Assembly: GCA_029287815.1 (NCBI GenBank)
Contig: JARFQK010000095.1
Location: 1-6,899 of the forward strand
From: Gammaproteobacteria bacterium
GTDB lineage: Bacteria; Pseudomonadota; Gammaproteobacteria; SZUA-229
Length of the DNA: 6,899 nt
Direction of reading: 5' to 3'
Under the pieces are notes generated by a model that saw only the letters and a program-made list of their open reading frames with translations, was not told the origin of the DNA and did not search any database. A program made the position numbers and the translations under genes. Of the stretch, positions 1 to 6,759 are shown one piece after another (position 1 is the stretch's first letter; the number at the start of each line of letters is the position of its first letter).

Positions 1-1097
1 TTCTTCTCGAGTGCCAGTCCCCGCTTCAATGCCTCGCGGGCGTACTCACCGGCCAGCATGTCATCGGTTTTGGCCTCGGAGGCATCCAGGTTGCCGAGAT
101 CCCAGTTCTCGTAGTCGGCGAACTCATCTTCGGGCGACAGGTAGGGATGGGCCTCCCCATCCCCCTTGATCTGGGTGACTTCGTAGGCCGGTTCCCACTT
201 GGCGCGCTCGGTCACGTAGTTTCTGTTCAGGTTCTTGCCGTCATACTGTTCCTTGAGTGGAAACATGATGCCGTTGGAAAGATTGCCGTTGTGGGCAATC
301 GCGAGCACATCGCCACCGGTTTTTTCCTCGTAAGTGGACATCCATTTCCACAGATCACGCGGGTTCGGGCTGCCGAGCGGCGGCACCGTGGTGTAGGCCA
401 ACATCTGTGAAGCCTTGTCCGCGCCATCGCGGTACATGACCACGCGGTGCAGGTTGTTGCCCTTGACCAGCGAAGTCCATTCGAAGCCGATGAAGGCGGT
501 GAACTTGCCCGGATCGTTGTATTCCTCGGCTGTTTTGATGGTTTCCTGCCAGGCGGTTTTGTACGCCATCGTATCGGGCGAGTACATCAACGCTTCAGGA
601 AATTCGCCCTGTGAAAACAGCGCGATGATATCGAGCGCCACGTCGACGCCTTCGCCTGCCTGGATGCGGTCATACCATTCCCGTCCCTGGGGATCGGCGA
701 GCAGTCGTTGTTCACCGGCGAGCAGGTCCGGAAAAAAGCCCATGTTGTCGGAATGGTCGGCGACCATCAGCCAGTCGAGTGGCCGCGACAGTTTTGCCGG
801 TATGCCTGTCGAGGATATTATTTCTTCACCACGCGCAAAGCGGTAGGCTTGATCGATACCGAGCCGGTTGCCAAAAGCACCGGCATCGAAAGACATCGAT
901 GTATGCAAATGAGTATCACCCCAGTAGATTTGGCTGGGAAAGCCGCGGCCCGCGTATGGTGAATAAGATTTGCCAGTATAGACATCAGCCATTGACTGTT
1001 TGTCAGGTGGCGGGCTCAATTGTGCGAAAGCCGGAAAAATTACAAGATCGATCGCCATTGTCCCGATGCCAAGAACGGCAACAAACATTTTGTGCAT
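1..1097 (-). CDS. Exported DUF3604 family protein (PHP-like metal-binding fold), C-terminus cut off
   Basis: The 365 visible residues run off the left edge without a stop. Residues 1-25 form a Sec signal peptide with a hydrophobic core and an AFA|Q cleavage site, so the protein is probably periplasmic or exported. The mature part matches the DUF3604 family: WGDTHLHTSMSFDAG at 59-73 (HxH at H63/H65), ADHSD at 113-117, FEWTS at 205-209, NNLHR at 214-218, AHNGN at 268-272, and QIKGDGEAHP at 309-318. The HxH and ADHSD motifs resemble the metal-binding signatures of PHP-type hydrolases, so a metal-dependent hydrolase is inferred; the reaction and substrate are not known. From memory, family members are roughly 600-700 residues, so about half is visible. 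The ATG at 1097 was chosen because AGGAG lies 9 nt upstream and the signal peptide starts there. It lies 230 bp after tamB, so it probably has its own promoter. Family assignment is strong; function is open. Confidence 0.93.
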   Translation of the reverse strand, partial: MHKMFVAVLGIGTMAIDLVIFPAFAQLSPPPDKQSMADVYTGKSYSPYAGRGFPSQIYWGDTHLHTSMSFDAGAFGNRLGIDQAYRFARGEEIISSTGIPAKLSRPLDWLMVADHSDNMGFFPDLLAGEQRLLADPQGREWYDRIQAGEGVDVALDIIALFSQGEFPEALMYSPDTMAYKTAWQETIKTAEEYNDPGKFTAFIGFEWTSLVKGNNLHRVVMYRDGADKASQMLAYTTVPPLGSPNPRDLWKWMSTYEEKTGGDVLAIAHNGNLSNGIMFPLKEQYDGKNLNRNYVTERAKWEPAYEVTQIKGDGEAHPYLSPEDEFADYENWDLGNLDASEAKTDDMLAGEYAREALKRGLALEK

Positions 1098-1104
1098 AGC
1101 GGCA

Positions 1105-1114
1105 TTCTCCTCTT
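1105..1114 (-). promoter_or_regulatory. Shine-Dalgarno site of the DUF3604 gene
   Basis: On the minus strand AAGAGGAGAA carries a near-consensus AGGAG core (1107-1111) with 9 nt to the ATG at 1097. An earlier ATG (first base 1105) overlaps this site and is in another frame, so the site decides for the start at 1097. Confidence 0.75.
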
Positions 1115-1141
1115 GTGATCAGCCGATTGAAAATCAGTGAC

Positions 1142-1170
1142 AATGATGCATCGGGTCATCCATCATTATT
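1142..1170 (-). promoter_or_regulatory. Candidate -10 hexamer with overlapping dyad upstream of the DUF3604 gene
   Basis: A 7-bp perfect inverted repeat (AATGATG at 1142-1148, CATCATT at 1161-1167, 12-nt spacer) contains a GATGCATC palindrome. On the minus strand AATAAT (1165-1170) matches the sigma-70 -10 consensus at 5 of 6 positions and overlaps the outer arm, so the dyad would cover the transcription start, a usual operator position. No convincing -35 box sits 16-18 nt upstream, so this is a weak candidate only. The rest of the 230-bp gap (1098-1327) holds no gene and no clear terminator that I can see. Confidence 0.22.
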
Positions 1171-1327
1171 GTTCAGGATTTTTGAATCGAGCTACCTCAG
1201 AGCAAGATCTTACTCCGACAGGATTGGCAAGTACAGGTCTCGAGTCCCTGGGGTGGCGACCGGCTCTCTATTCACCAAGCGGCTGTCTCCTTGCGCCCGC
1301 CGACGTGATCCTGGTGAGAAATGCGCG

Positions 1328-4300
1328 CTAGCGCTCCAGCATGTATATTAGATCGAGCGACTGACGGGAACCGGTGGTCGCTTCCAGGCTGAAGCCCCGA
1401 CCGAGCGTATAGCGGATTCGGAATGATCCGGGTTCACCACGGGTACCAAACACGTAGCGCACGAACAGGTTCTCATTGATCCGCCTGCCGGCCACCATTG
1501 CAGCCTCGTTGGCAGCATTGGTTTCGAAGCTGATCTCGTCCAGCCCGAGTATACCGCTGTCACCCGGCACCATCTGCTGCAGGCCAAGCGCGAGTGCAGC
1601 GCCGCTGGCATCGGCATCCGAAGAGGCGGGCCGGTCGATCAGCAGGAACGACAATACGTCGCGTTCGGGCATCGACGGTCTGGAAAAGGGTTCGGTGATC
1701 ACGTTTTGAGCTGATCCGGTAAGACGTAGTCCAACGATATAGACCCGGCCTTCATAGATGGATTCGCGGCTGACCTGTATGTTGATCAGCGGATCGTCCA
1801 GCGGGCCAACGAAAGTGAGATCACCGCGGTCTACACGCAATTCCCTGCCGTAGCCGGTCAGAAATCCGTCACGCACGCGCACAGTACCGCGGGTGCGTAG
1901 AAAATCGCCACGGGTCTGTGTCAGCCGTAAGCCGCCTTCGAGCCGGGCGTTCAAACCAAAGCCGCTGAAGCGGACTTGATCGCCGAGCAAGACCTCGACA
2001 TCGCCGGTGACGATCGTCCCTATCGGCTCTTCAACGGTACGTTCCGGTGCGTGCACGACAACGTCAGGCGAACTCGGTACCGCGCCCCGAGGCAGATCGC
2101 GAATCTGGGCGGTGGCACTTGGAATCGCTAGCGTCCCGCTGATATCGAAAAGGTCGTCGGCGATGCGTAGCTTCAGATCTGGAGAGGTGTCTACACTCAG
2201 GTCTGGCAGCCGCAAACTGGCCAGATTTTGCCCCTGGACGCGAACATCGGCTTCCAGGCCGAGTTCATCGGCGGCGTGCAACTCGCCTAAAATGGTCGCG
2301 CTCCCGTCTCCAGAGCGCAGATCGCCTGTGACGACTAGTTTATCGGTTCCGTCACTTTCCGCTTTGATGTTGATGCTGCTCAAAGTGATGCCGGCGTCGA
2401 CCAGTCCCAGCGAGCCGTCGACCAGGTAGGCACCCCCGTCGAGTACCGGATCACCCAGGGTGCCGCTCGCATTCAAATCTAGCGTCAGTTCACCTTTGAT
2501 TTCACCCGGATGGACCACTCGTTGAAACAGCGGCCGCAGTAGCTCGATGCTCGGTATCCGGCCTCTGGCAGTGGCCTGCATGGGGCTGTCAGCGCTAAGT
2601 GGCCCTTTGACGATTGCCGTGCTCTTCATTTCCAGACCCTGTTCACCGCTGAGTGTTGCGACCAGATTCGTCTGAGATTCATTGGAATCAAGATCGATCT
2701 GAACGTGATCGACGATGGTCTGGAACCTGTCGATACCGTCATCAAAACCGAGCACCGTTTGCGACTGCTGCCAGTGCAATTCGGCCTGCATTCCGGTGCT
2801 ACCGCGTTCGAGTTTCAAGCTGGCATCCACTGAGCCATCGATACTGTTACCTTCGACAAGCAATGGCTCAAGAGTGGCGAGAGCAAAGTCATCGATCACT
2901 ATAGCGCTTTTCAAGCTTTGCTCACTCCACTGGCTGTCTTTGATGCACATGCTAGACGTATTCAGTTTCCAGCAGTGCGCGCTCACCTGACCACCGGCCG
3001 CTGACAAGCGCAGTTCTGAATTTTTCTCCAGTCGCCAGCTGGGGAGACCCTCAGGTGTTATGCTGCCTTCACCAAAACGCTGGATAAGCTGTTCACCATC
3101 CCAGGCGCCAGCAGCTTTTAGTTGGACCTCAACCACCCCACCCTCCAGGTGAAGTTTCGATTGATGCTCAGCCAGGGTGCCCGCCACCTCAAAATCCAGA
3201 TCGCCCAGTTCTTGCCCGTCGCTGACGAGGCCGGTGGTGGCCAGGTTAGCCGTCAAGCGGTCTCCCTTCTGCAGAGCTGCGGTTAAGCTGAATGTTTCGA
3301 CTGAATGCGAATCGAAACCAAGATTCATCCCGCTTGCTTGAACATCCGCCTGCGGCCGCTCGATATTGCCGGCAAGCGTGACCGTAGCATCCATCTGACC
3401 CTTCAGACCGGGCCACAGCGCCGCAAGATCCGGTGCGTCGGTCTCGATCGTACCGCCAAGCTGCGTGCCCAATTTGATATCGGCGATCATACGGTTTGGA
3501 CCGGCCATGATATTTGCTTTGAACGCTGCGAGTTTTGCGTCACGCCAATGGGCGTGGCCGTTACCCTCGAAAGTTCTGTTTTCGACTACCGCCCTGGCTT
3601 TGTTCACGTCGATCGCGAAGCTATCTGGCGAGTCAAGCACCAGCGTCGCATCGAAATCAAGCTGGCCCGCTACGTCCGCATTGACCAGCCCGGTGTCGAT
3701 CTGCGATGCCTTGATCACAAGCTGACCCTGCAGGCCTTCAGCGTAATCGATCTGCCCCGACCCAAAGACCTGCCCACCAAGAGCTTCAAGGACATAGTTG
3801 TCGATCGTGACACCTTTCAGGTCGGCTAGCGCAGCCAGTTCCATCGGTGCCTGCGGCCAGTTTTCCAGTAACACGATATGTTTGCCTTCCATGCGTGCCG
3901 ATCGAAAATCGCTGTTGATCGAGAACTTGCCGGACTCACTGGAGAGAGCCGCTTCGCCCGGCACGCGCAGACTCTCCCATTCAGCCACGCCCGCCAGCGA
4001 CGGCGCGTTGAACAGATCATAAAGCGAACCATCGAAATGGACCGTTTCCGGAATTTTGATCAGCTGGGTGAATCGGAGCTCGTTGATATTGCCGCTGAAA
4101 TCGCCGCTACCGCTCAGGTTTTGTTCCGACATCGCCCAGTTGGCAGCAAGCTCAATCTGACCAGGATCCGGCCCGATCAGCTGACCATTCGCTTGCAGGC
4201 TGAGACCGGCTGTCTCACCATTGAGGCTATCGATTTTTAGACGCCCTCTACCATAGCTACCGGCAAGACCAAGATTTTCGAACTCAGCTTTTTCAATCCG

Positions 4301-4747
4301 CAGTATACCAAGCTGTCCTGCGTCGATATTGATATCCACCGGGATCTGCAACCAGAAGAGTCTGTCCTCCCTGACGTCTTCATCCGAGCGGTCAGTGTCG
4401 CTGTCACGCGGCAAGACATCGATATCGAGCTCGGCGATGGTCGCTCGCTTGATATCCACTTCGCCTGCCAGGAGGCGGGCTGGATTCCAGCTCGCAACGA
4501 CAGCATTCGCGCGTATTTCAACTGTCGGAAGCACAATCGACAGATGCTCGACCCCCAGACCCTCAGCCAGCGTGCCGGAGATACCGCTAGCCTGAATATC
4601 TACCGGCGCGATGCCGAGCCCCTGCTCCAACAACCAGCGGCTGCCGGTTTCCGATTGAACCAGCCAGACCACAAGCGAGGCCAGTAACAACGTGAGCACA
4701 GCCACCGCAATCAGCGTGCCGAGCACAGCCAATGTGACTAGGCGCAT
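1328..4747 (-). CDS. tamB: TamB, inner-membrane-anchored periplasmic subunit of the translocation and assembly module
   Basis: TamB (1139 residues here, about 1260 in E. coli) is an AsmA-like bridge across the periplasm. It contacts TamA and is implicated in outer-membrane protein assembly and phospholipid transport. Residues about 5-31 form one uncleaved hydrophobic anchor. A long body of repetitive beta-strand-like sequence follows, ending in the TamB/DUF490 domain (about 800-1139). That domain holds MPERDVLSFLLIDRP at 1026-1040 and the typical ending FSLEATTGSRQSLDLIYMLER, split as FSLEATTGSRQ plus SLDLIYMLER. Two cysteines (C592, C601) in the middle could form a disulfide. Residues 114-129 are a markedly acidic Asp/Glu/Arg stretch. 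The ATG at 4747 shares one base with the tamA TGA (TGATG), which indicates translational coupling. A GTG one codon earlier (4750) would give a 4-nt overlap and one extra residue and cannot be excluded. The frame is intact and no clear terminator follows it. Confidence 0.95.
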   Translation of the reverse strand: MRLVTLAVLGTLIAVAVLTLLLASLVVWLVQSETGSRWLLEQGLGIAPVDIQASGISGTLAEGLGVEHLSIVLPTVEIRANAVVASWNPARLLAGEVDIKRATIAELDIDVLPRDSDTDRSDEDVREDRLFWLQIPVDINIDAGQLGILRIEKAEFENLGLAGSYGRGRLKIDSLNGETAGLSLQANGQLIGPDPGQIELAANWAMSEQNLSGSGDFSGNINELRFTQLIKIPETVHFDGSLYDLFNAPSLAGVAEWESLRVPGEAALSSESGKFSINSDFRSARMEGKHIVLLENWPQAPMELAALADLKGVTIDNYVLEALGGQVFGSGQIDYAEGLQGQLVIKASQIDTGLVNADVAGQLDFDATLVLDSPDSFAIDVNKARAVVENRTFEGNGHAHWRDAKLAAFKANIMAGPNRMIADIKLGTQLGGTIETDAPDLAALWPGLKGQMDATVTLAGNIERPQADVQASGMNLGFDSHSVETFSLTAALQKGDRLTANLATTGLVSDGQELGDLDFEVAGTLAEHQSKLHLEGGVVEVQLKAAGAWDGEQLIQRFGEGSITPEGLPSWRLEKNSELRLSAAGGQVSAHCWKLNTSSMCIKDSQWSEQSLKSAIVIDDFALATLEPLLVEGNSIDGSVDASLKLERGSTGMQAELHWQQSQTVLGFDDGIDRFQTIVDHVQIDLDSNESQTNLVATLSGEQGLEMKSTAIVKGPLSADSPMQATARGRIPSIELLRPLFQRVVHPGEIKGELTLDLNASGTLGDPVLDGGAYLVDGSLGLVDAGITLSSINIKAESDGTDKLVVTGDLRSGDGSATILGELHAADELGLEADVRVQGQNLASLRLPDLSVDTSPDLKLRIADDLFDISGTLAIPSATAQIRDLPRGAVPSSPDVVVHAPERTVEEPIGTIVTGDVEVLLGDQVRFSGFGLNARLEGGLRLTQTRGDFLRTRGTVRVRDGFLTGYGRELRVDRGDLTFVGPLDDPLINIQVSRESIYEGRVYIVGLRLTGSAQNVITEPFSRPSMPERDVLSFLLIDRPASSDADASGAALALGLQQMVPGDSGILGLDEISFETNAANEAAMVAGRRINENLFVRYVFGTRGEPGSFRIRYTLGRGFSLEATTGSRQSLDLIYMLER

Positions 4748-6504
4748 CACAGATCGGGCCCCAGGGTGATGTGAATACGGTAATCGTCCGGCGCGCCCGC
4801 TTCCAACGGTACGGCAACATCAAACCGGATCGGGCCGAGCGGCGAGAACCAGCGAATGCCAACGCCGACACCAGTCGCCGGATCGAAATCGGTGTAGTCA
4901 TCGTAGGCATTACCGCTATCGATGAACGCCGCCAGCGCCCAGCTGTCCGAGATCAGCTGGTCGATCTCGACACTGCCGACCAGCAGGTTCTCGCCACCGA
5001 CAACCGCGCCAAACGGATCTGTTGGCCCGAGTGAATTGTAGGCGTAGCCACGGACACTGACGTCACCGCCGGCGAAGAAACGTACCGATGCCGGCAGTGT
5101 GTCCAGCTCATCGATCAGGGTCGCACCGATTTCAGCCCGGGTCAAAAAGCGTCCACCTGACCAGAGTCCAAACACCCATTTGGTGTTTCCATAGACTTGC
5201 AGAAAGCTGGTATCTGATACCAGACCGTCGTAGGCACCGCGTGTTTGGACAGTGCTGCGGTGGCCTTCGAGCGGTCGCGGCGGGAAATCCTCTTCGATGA
5301 AGGTATAGCTAACGCCGGGTGTCAGCAGCCTGGAATAGCCGTCGTCCACGGTGCCGGCTTCATAGTCCTCGAGCCGCAGATCCAGGAACATGGTACGTAG
5401 CCAGTCGTTATCGAGCTCATGCACGCGTTGCACACCGGTTGTGAACAGGTCACTGCTGAAGCTGTCATTGTCCTCAACCTTGTACTCGGTATCAATCGTA
5501 AACCAGTCCCTCGGCCTGTCGAGGGGTATACGATAGGTAACGCCGATGTCTGAGATGACGTTCGACAGGTTGGTCTCGAATTCGACCTGGTGACCAAAGG
5601 CATTGCTGCGCCTGTTCAGCACACCAAAACGCAGTTGCGGCCCGATGTCGGTCGCAAACCCGACACCGGCGTTATACTGGAATTTCTTCCCCGGCGTGAG
5701 TTCGATCGTTATCGGTACGTCGAAATGCGGGTCGCCGCGAGGATCGCGTGCGAATACGACCTGATCGAAATAGGCACTGCCGACGATGTTGCGCTGCATC
5801 CTTCTGACGAGCTGCGCATCATAGGGTTCGCCAGCTGTGGCCGTGACGAAGCGTCGGATCAAGTCGGGATCCAATACATCCTGTTCGAAAGTAACTTCGC
5901 CGAAGACGTAACGCGGTCCGGTTTTGAAATGCAGCGTAATGTCGGCCGCGTACTCATTGGGGAACACATCAATGCGGCGGTCGGTGAATTCAGCGCCAAA
6001 ATAACCGCGGTTTTCAGCCGCGCGCCTGATGCTGCGCCTGCAGGCATCGTGCTTGGCGTGTTGTAAGGTATCTCCTGGCTGTAAACCACATTCCGCAACG
6101 ATGCTGTCCAGCACACTGTCCCGTACACCATCAGTGTCGATTTTGATCGACACGTTGCGCAGCACAACCGGCCGTCCGAGCGTGATATCAAAATTTGCCT
6201 GCCAGCATTGTTCATTTCTCTCCAAGTGCTGTTCGATCACGACATTGTAATAACCAACGACTTCGAGCGCCTCGCGGATCTCCTTCTCGGCACCGACAAA
6301 CAGACGTCGGATGCGCCAGTCAGGCGCATCGCAAGGTTCATCATCGAGTCTCACAAAGGCGAGCACATTGGCCTGCATGGATTCATCAACGCCAGTGATC
6401 ACGAGCTGCGCATGCGCAACGTTGATCAAACCCAACCAAAGCAAGAAGACCGTAAGCTGCTGAAAAAATGAAGAAATCCTGGTTTGTCGCGGGCTCGCAA
6501 TCAT
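4747..6504 (-). CDS. tamA: TamA, Omp85-family outer-membrane subunit of the translocation and assembly module
   Basis: TamA is an outer-membrane barrel that works with TamB; at 585 residues it is close to the E. coli length (577). A Sec signal peptide spans 1-32 (AHA|Q). Three POTRA domains follow at about 33-112, 113-196 and 197-273, and then the Omp85/bacterial surface antigen barrel at about 275-585. The barrel has the lid-loop motif FFAGGDVSVRGYAYNSLGP at 476-494 with VRGY at 484-487, and the TamA-like end HITLGPDL. The exported part has four cysteines (C58, C100, C139, C155), two in POTRA1 and two in POTRA2, which could form disulfides. The ATG at 6504 is preceded two codons earlier by an in-frame TGA, so no longer start is possible. 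No Shine-Dalgarno sequence is visible. The stop overlaps tamB. BamA is excluded because it has five POTRA domains and is about 800 residues long. Confidence 0.96.
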   Translation of the reverse strand: MIASPRQTRISSFFQQLTVFLLWLGLINVAHAQLVITGVDESMQANVLAFVRLDDEPCDAPDWRIRRLFVGAEKEIREALEVVGYYNVVIEQHLERNEQCWQANFDITLGRPVVLRNVSIKIDTDGVRDSVLDSIVAECGLQPGDTLQHAKHDACRRSIRRAAENRGYFGAEFTDRRIDVFPNEYAADITLHFKTGPRYVFGEVTFEQDVLDPDLIRRFVTATAGEPYDAQLVRRMQRNIVGSAYFDQVVFARDPRGDPHFDVPITIELTPGKKFQYNAGVGFATDIGPQLRFGVLNRRSNAFGHQVEFETNLSNVISDIGVTYRIPLDRPRDWFTIDTEYKVEDNDSFSSDLFTTGVQRVHELDNDWLRTMFLDLRLEDYEAGTVDDGYSRLLTPGVSYTFIEEDFPPRPLEGHRSTVQTRGAYDGLVSDTSFLQVYGNTKWVFGLWSGGRFLTRAEIGATLIDELDTLPASVRFFAGGDVSVRGYAYNSLGPTDPFGAVVGGENLLVGSVEIDQLISDSWALAAFIDSGNAYDDYTDFDPATGVGVGIRWFSPLGPIRFDVAVPLEAGAPDDYRIHITLGPDL

Positions 6505-6512
6505 AAATCAGG

Positions 6513-6518
6513 ATTATG
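6513..6518 (-). promoter_or_regulatory. Candidate -10 element of tamAB
   Basis: On the minus strand CATAAT matches TATAAT at 5 of 6 positions and lies 8 nt before the tamA ATG. Initiation about 7 nt downstream would fall at or next to the ATG, giving a leaderless or nearly leaderless message, which would fit the lack of a Shine-Dalgarno site. The best -35 candidate at 18-nt spacing (ATCGCA, 6537-6542) matches only 3 of 6 positions, so the call is weak. The real promoter may lie farther upstream. Confidence 0.25.
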
Positions 6519-6532
6519 CGGGAATGCTCGGG

Positions 6533-6545
6533 GATATGCGATATC
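6533..6545. repeat. Short inverted repeat GATAT-GCG-ATATC upstream of tamA
   Basis: A 5-bp perfect dyad with a 3-nt centre lies 28-41 bp before the tamA start and overlaps the weak -35 candidate. It could be an operator half-site pair, but a dyad of this length arises by chance often enough that no function is claimed. Confidence 0.2.
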
Positions 6546-6554
6546 AGCAGGCAA

Positions 6555-6632
6555 CATCGTAGGGTGCGCCGCGCGCACCGCGCATTTGGTCGCGACGAAT
6601 TGGCCATGGTGCGCGCGGCGCACCCTACGATG
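6555..6632. repeat. REP doublet (REPIN-like): 25-bp perfect inverted repeat with GTAG-headed hairpin arms
   Basis: The arms at 6555-6579 and 6608-6632 are perfect reverse complements over 25 bp, separated by a 28-nt spacer with a central GTCGCGAC palindrome. Each arm is itself a REP-like unit: GTAG (6559-6562) followed by the hairpin GGTGCGC-CGC-GCGCACC (6563-6579), and the same inverted in the right arm. The GTAG head plus GC-rich hairpin is the known hallmark of REP sequences mobilised by RAYT (REP-associated tyrosine) transposases, and two inverted REPs form a REPIN. The element is gene-free and sits 50 bp upstream of tamA. No RAYT gene is in the window. A transcript read through it could fold into a very stable hairpin. 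It has no U-tract on either strand, so it is not a standard intrinsic terminator. Confidence 0.85.
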
Positions 6633-6668
6633 GTCCAGCGACAGATAGTATGATGATGGGAGAAAGGC

Positions 6669-6686
6669 GGAGCGGCTTTGGCCGCG
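6669..6686. repeat. Lone REP-like hairpin with GGAG head
   Basis: GGAG (6669-6672) leads into GCGGC-TTTG-GCCGC (6672-6685), a 5-bp stem with a 4-nt loop. The pattern GGAGCGGCTTTGGCCGCG resembles a dispersed intergenic palindrome that I recall from pseudomonads and xanthomonads, and GGAG is a recorded variant of the GTAG REP head. It differs in sequence from the nearby REP doublet, so it would be a second REP class. A weak attenuator of the TerC transcript is the alternative, but no T-run follows the stem. Confidence 0.4.
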
Positions 6687-6701
6687 CCTGCTTCCAAAAA
6701 A

Positions 6702-6730
6702 TTTCTCTGCGCCTTTGCGTCCTCTGCGTC
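6702..6730. repeat. Imperfect tandem TGCG units (intergenic dispersed-type repeat)
   Basis: Three consecutive units TCTGCG, TTTGCG and TCTGCG are spaced 8 and 9 nt apart, next to an A6T3 tract at 6695-6703. On the minus strand this reads as a chain of ACGCAGAGG / ACGCAAAGG / CGCAGAG words followed by AAATTTTTT. Similar purine-rich ACGCAAAG chains are known as scattered non-coding repeats in many bacterial genomes. Their function is unknown. It begins about 30 bp after the TerC stop. Confidence 0.5.
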
Positions 6731-6759
6731 AAGTCATGCGCACAATCATGCGACCGTGA

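Noticed and set aside
415..846. Plus-strand open frame of 143 codons
   Set aside because: It is antisense to the DUF3604 gene, whose motifs are clear on the other strand. The Ser/Pro-rich product is typical of a shadow frame.
1325..1334. GCGCTAGCGC palindrome at the tamB stop as a terminator
   Set aside because: It has no loop and no T-run downstream on the minus strand, so it cannot act as an intrinsic terminator.
3305..3829. Plus-strand open frame of 174 codons
   Set aside because: It is fully antisense to tamB, has no recognisable domain or ribosome-binding site, and its composition is that expected from the complementary strand of a GC-rich gene.
5590..6066. Plus-strand open frame of 158 codons
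   Set aside because: It is antisense to the POTRA region of tamA, which is a well-supported gene. No family features are visible.
6669..6686. GCGGC/GCCGC hairpin as the terC terminator
   Set aside because: The stem is only 5 bp and the T-run on the minus strand comes before the hairpin rather than after it. It was kept only as a REP-like repeat.
6386..6697. Minus-strand open frame of 103 codons spanning the REP doublet and the tamA start
   Set aside because: It runs out of frame into the tamA signal peptide and is open mainly because the GC-rich palindrome lacks stops. No domain and no start signal.
6505..6759. A CRISPR array, tRNA or small RNA gene in the intergenic gap
   Set aside because: There are no regularly spaced identical repeats with unique spacers and no cloverleaf pattern. 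The structure present is explained by REP-type palindromes.
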